From JAUVIB01 sp964424545 (lineage in GTDB: Bacteria; Calditrichota; Calditrichia; Calditrichales; Calditrichaceae), in assembly GCA_964424545.1 (NCBI GenBank), contig CAYRJN010000179.1, positions 1-7,736 on the forward strand: DNA of 7,736 nucleotides, in the 5' to 3' direction. Below are positions 7,296 through 7,736 of this stretch, in pieces; within the stretch, counting starts at the first letter, position 1; the number at the start of each line of letters is the position of its first letter. The notes beneath the pieces were generated by a model, which worked only from the letters and a program-made list of their open reading frames with translations, was not told the origin of the DNA and ran no database searches. The translations under genes and the position numbers were made by a program.

Positions 7296-7384
7296 TCTGT
7301 TCGAAACTCCAAATGTCTTTTCTTAATTAATCTAAATATTTTTCTTCCGCTTACGAAGAATTTACACGCTCCAAAAAAAATCAG
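7296..7384 (-). other. tRNA-Trp to secE spacer, with T-run and small hairpin
   Basis: This 89-base spacer is the longest non-coding stretch in the window. Read on the minus strand it has a run of eight T (7373-7380) shortly after the tRNA, then a perfect 6-bp inverted repeat, TTCTTC/GAAGAA with a 7-base loop (7342-7360), followed by AT-rich sequence. I see no convincing sigma-70 promoter (no paired -35/-10) and no Bacteroidota-style TAnnTTTG box with a properly spaced TTTG. The T-run does not follow a dedicated GC-rich stem, so it is not called a terminator. It may be a tRNA trailer and secE leader; whether it starts a transcript is unknown. Confidence 0.4.
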
Positions 7385-7458
7385 CAGGCCTGGAGGGACT
7401 CGAACCCCCAACCCCCGGTTTTGGAGACCGGTGCTCTAGCCAATTGAGCTACAGGCCT
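7385..7458 (-). tRNA. trnW: tRNA-Trp (anticodon CCA)
   Basis: A 74-base tRNA folds completely. The acceptor stem AGGCCTG/CAGGCCT has 7 perfect pairs, the D arm is GCTC/GAGC, and the anticodon stem is CCGGT/ACCGG with loop CTCCAAA, giving CCA at positions 34-36. The T arm is GGGGG/CCCTC with loop TTCGAGT and one G-U pair. The discriminator base is G, as usual for bacterial tRNA-Trp. The CCA tail is not encoded (CTGA follows), so a nucleotidyltransferase must add it. Its 5' end is 8 bases from the rpmG stop, so it must be processed from a joint tuf-rpmG-tRNA transcript unless it has its own promoter inside rpmG. Placement before secE is a common bacterial arrangement. Confidence 0.97.
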
Positions 7459-7466
7459 AACTGTTT

Positions 7467-7616
7467 TTATTTTGTTTCTTTATGTATGGTGCGCGCATTA
7501 CAACGCGGGCAATATTTTTTATATTCGATACGCCCCGTTTGCGTTCTTTTGTTTTTAGTGGTCGTGTAATTACGCTCCTTACACTCAACACACGCTAATA
7601 CGATTATATCTCTCAC
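7467..7616 (-). CDS. rpmG: Ribosomal protein L33 (zinc-binding form)
   Basis: L33 is a small 50S protein near the E site. Translation from GTG at 7614-7616 gives 49 residues, starting MRDIIVLACVECK and ending IHKETK. The four zinc-ribbon cysteines are all present (9, 12, 36, 39; two CxxC pairs), making this the zinc-containing form rather than the cysteine-free paralogue that some bacteria use under zinc shortage. The pattern ERNYTTTKNKR, then RIEYKKYCPRCN, is typical of the family. The GTG is preceded by AAGGT 8 bases upstream. It starts 13 bases after tuf stops and ends 8 bases before tRNA-Trp, so it is probably co-transcribed with both. Confidence 0.96.
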   Translation of the reverse strand: MRDIIVLACVECKERNYTTTKNKRTQTGRIEYKKYCPRCNARTIHKETK

Positions 7617-7624
7617 GATTATCT

Positions 7625-7629
7625 ACCTT
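7625..7629 (-). promoter_or_regulatory. rpmG ribosome binding site supporting a GTG start
   Basis: AAGGT lies 8 bases upstream of the GTG and directly abuts the tuf stop codon. No ATG occurs near enough to serve, so the site supports the GTG start. Confidence 0.65.
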
Positions 7630-7736
7630 TTATTCGATGATTTCAGAAACAACGCCGGCGCCAACAGTACGTCCGCCCTCGCGAATGGCGAATCGAAGCT
7701 CTTTCTCCATGGCAACCTCTTTTAACAACTCCACTT
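7630..7736 (-). CDS. tuf: Elongation factor Tu, C-terminal end
   Basis: Only the last 34 codons and the TAA stop are in the window; the gene is cut by the window edge. The visible tail has VELLKEVAMEKELRFAIREG followed by GRTVGAGVVSEIIE, the highly conserved end of domain 3 of EF-Tu. EF-Tu carries aminoacyl-tRNA to the ribosome as a GTP complex. Position just upstream of rpmG, tRNA-Trp and secE corresponds to the tufB location of many bacteria. The GTPase domain is not visible, so completeness cannot be judged. Confidence 0.96.
   Translation of the reverse strand, partial: VELLKEVAMEKELRFAIREGGRTVGAGVVSEIIE

Noticed and set aside
7296..7384. Promoter for secE-nusG-rpl-rpo in the tRNA-secE spacer
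   Set aside because: No -35/-10 pair and no TAnnTTTG with correctly spaced TTTG could be found by eye. Absence is not proven.

Overview
The window is one continuous stretch of the bacterial core transcription/translation locus, read entirely from the minus strand (transcription runs from high to low coordinates). In transcription order it holds: the 3' end of tuf (EF-Tu), rpmG (L33), tRNA-Trp(CCA), secE, nusG, rplK (L11), rplA (L1), rplJ (L10), rplL (L7/L12), rpoB (RNA polymerase beta) and the 5' end of rpoC (beta'). Both end genes are cut by the window, not broken. Spacers within the protein cluster are 17 to 60 bases; the only one approaching 90 bases lies between the tRNA and secE. No stretch over 300 bases lacks a gene, and I see no mobile element, CRISPR array or convincing factor-independent terminator.

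The organism is a bacterium of moderate-to-low GC content. RpoC starts its zinc-ribbon region with a DWECHCGKYKRIRYKG-type sequence, and RpoB reads FMDQTNPL in the rifampicin region. I associate both with the Bacteroidota/Chlorobiota (FCB) assemblage, and RpoB's 1259 residues fit that group. An Ignavibacteria/Chlorobiota-like or related candidate lineage is plausible, but the genus cannot be read from this window.

The genes form one functional set. EF-Tu delivers aminoacyl-tRNA to the ribosome; L11, L10 and L7/L12 build the factor-recruiting stalk and L1 the mobile E-site stalk. L33 is a small 50S protein. SecE is part of the SecYEG translocon, NusG couples and paces RNA polymerase, and RpoB/RpoC form the polymerase active centre. 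All proteins look full length with their key residues intact.

I find no hidden novel system. The points worth a second look concern expression. The three transcription genes (nusG, rpoB, rpoC) all start with TTG, while the ribosomal stalk genes and secE start with ATG. The rpoC start codon sits in the loop of a possible hairpin made from an exact 8-base direct repeat. The rplA-rplJ gap is only 17 bases, too short for a conventional L10 autoregulatory leader.
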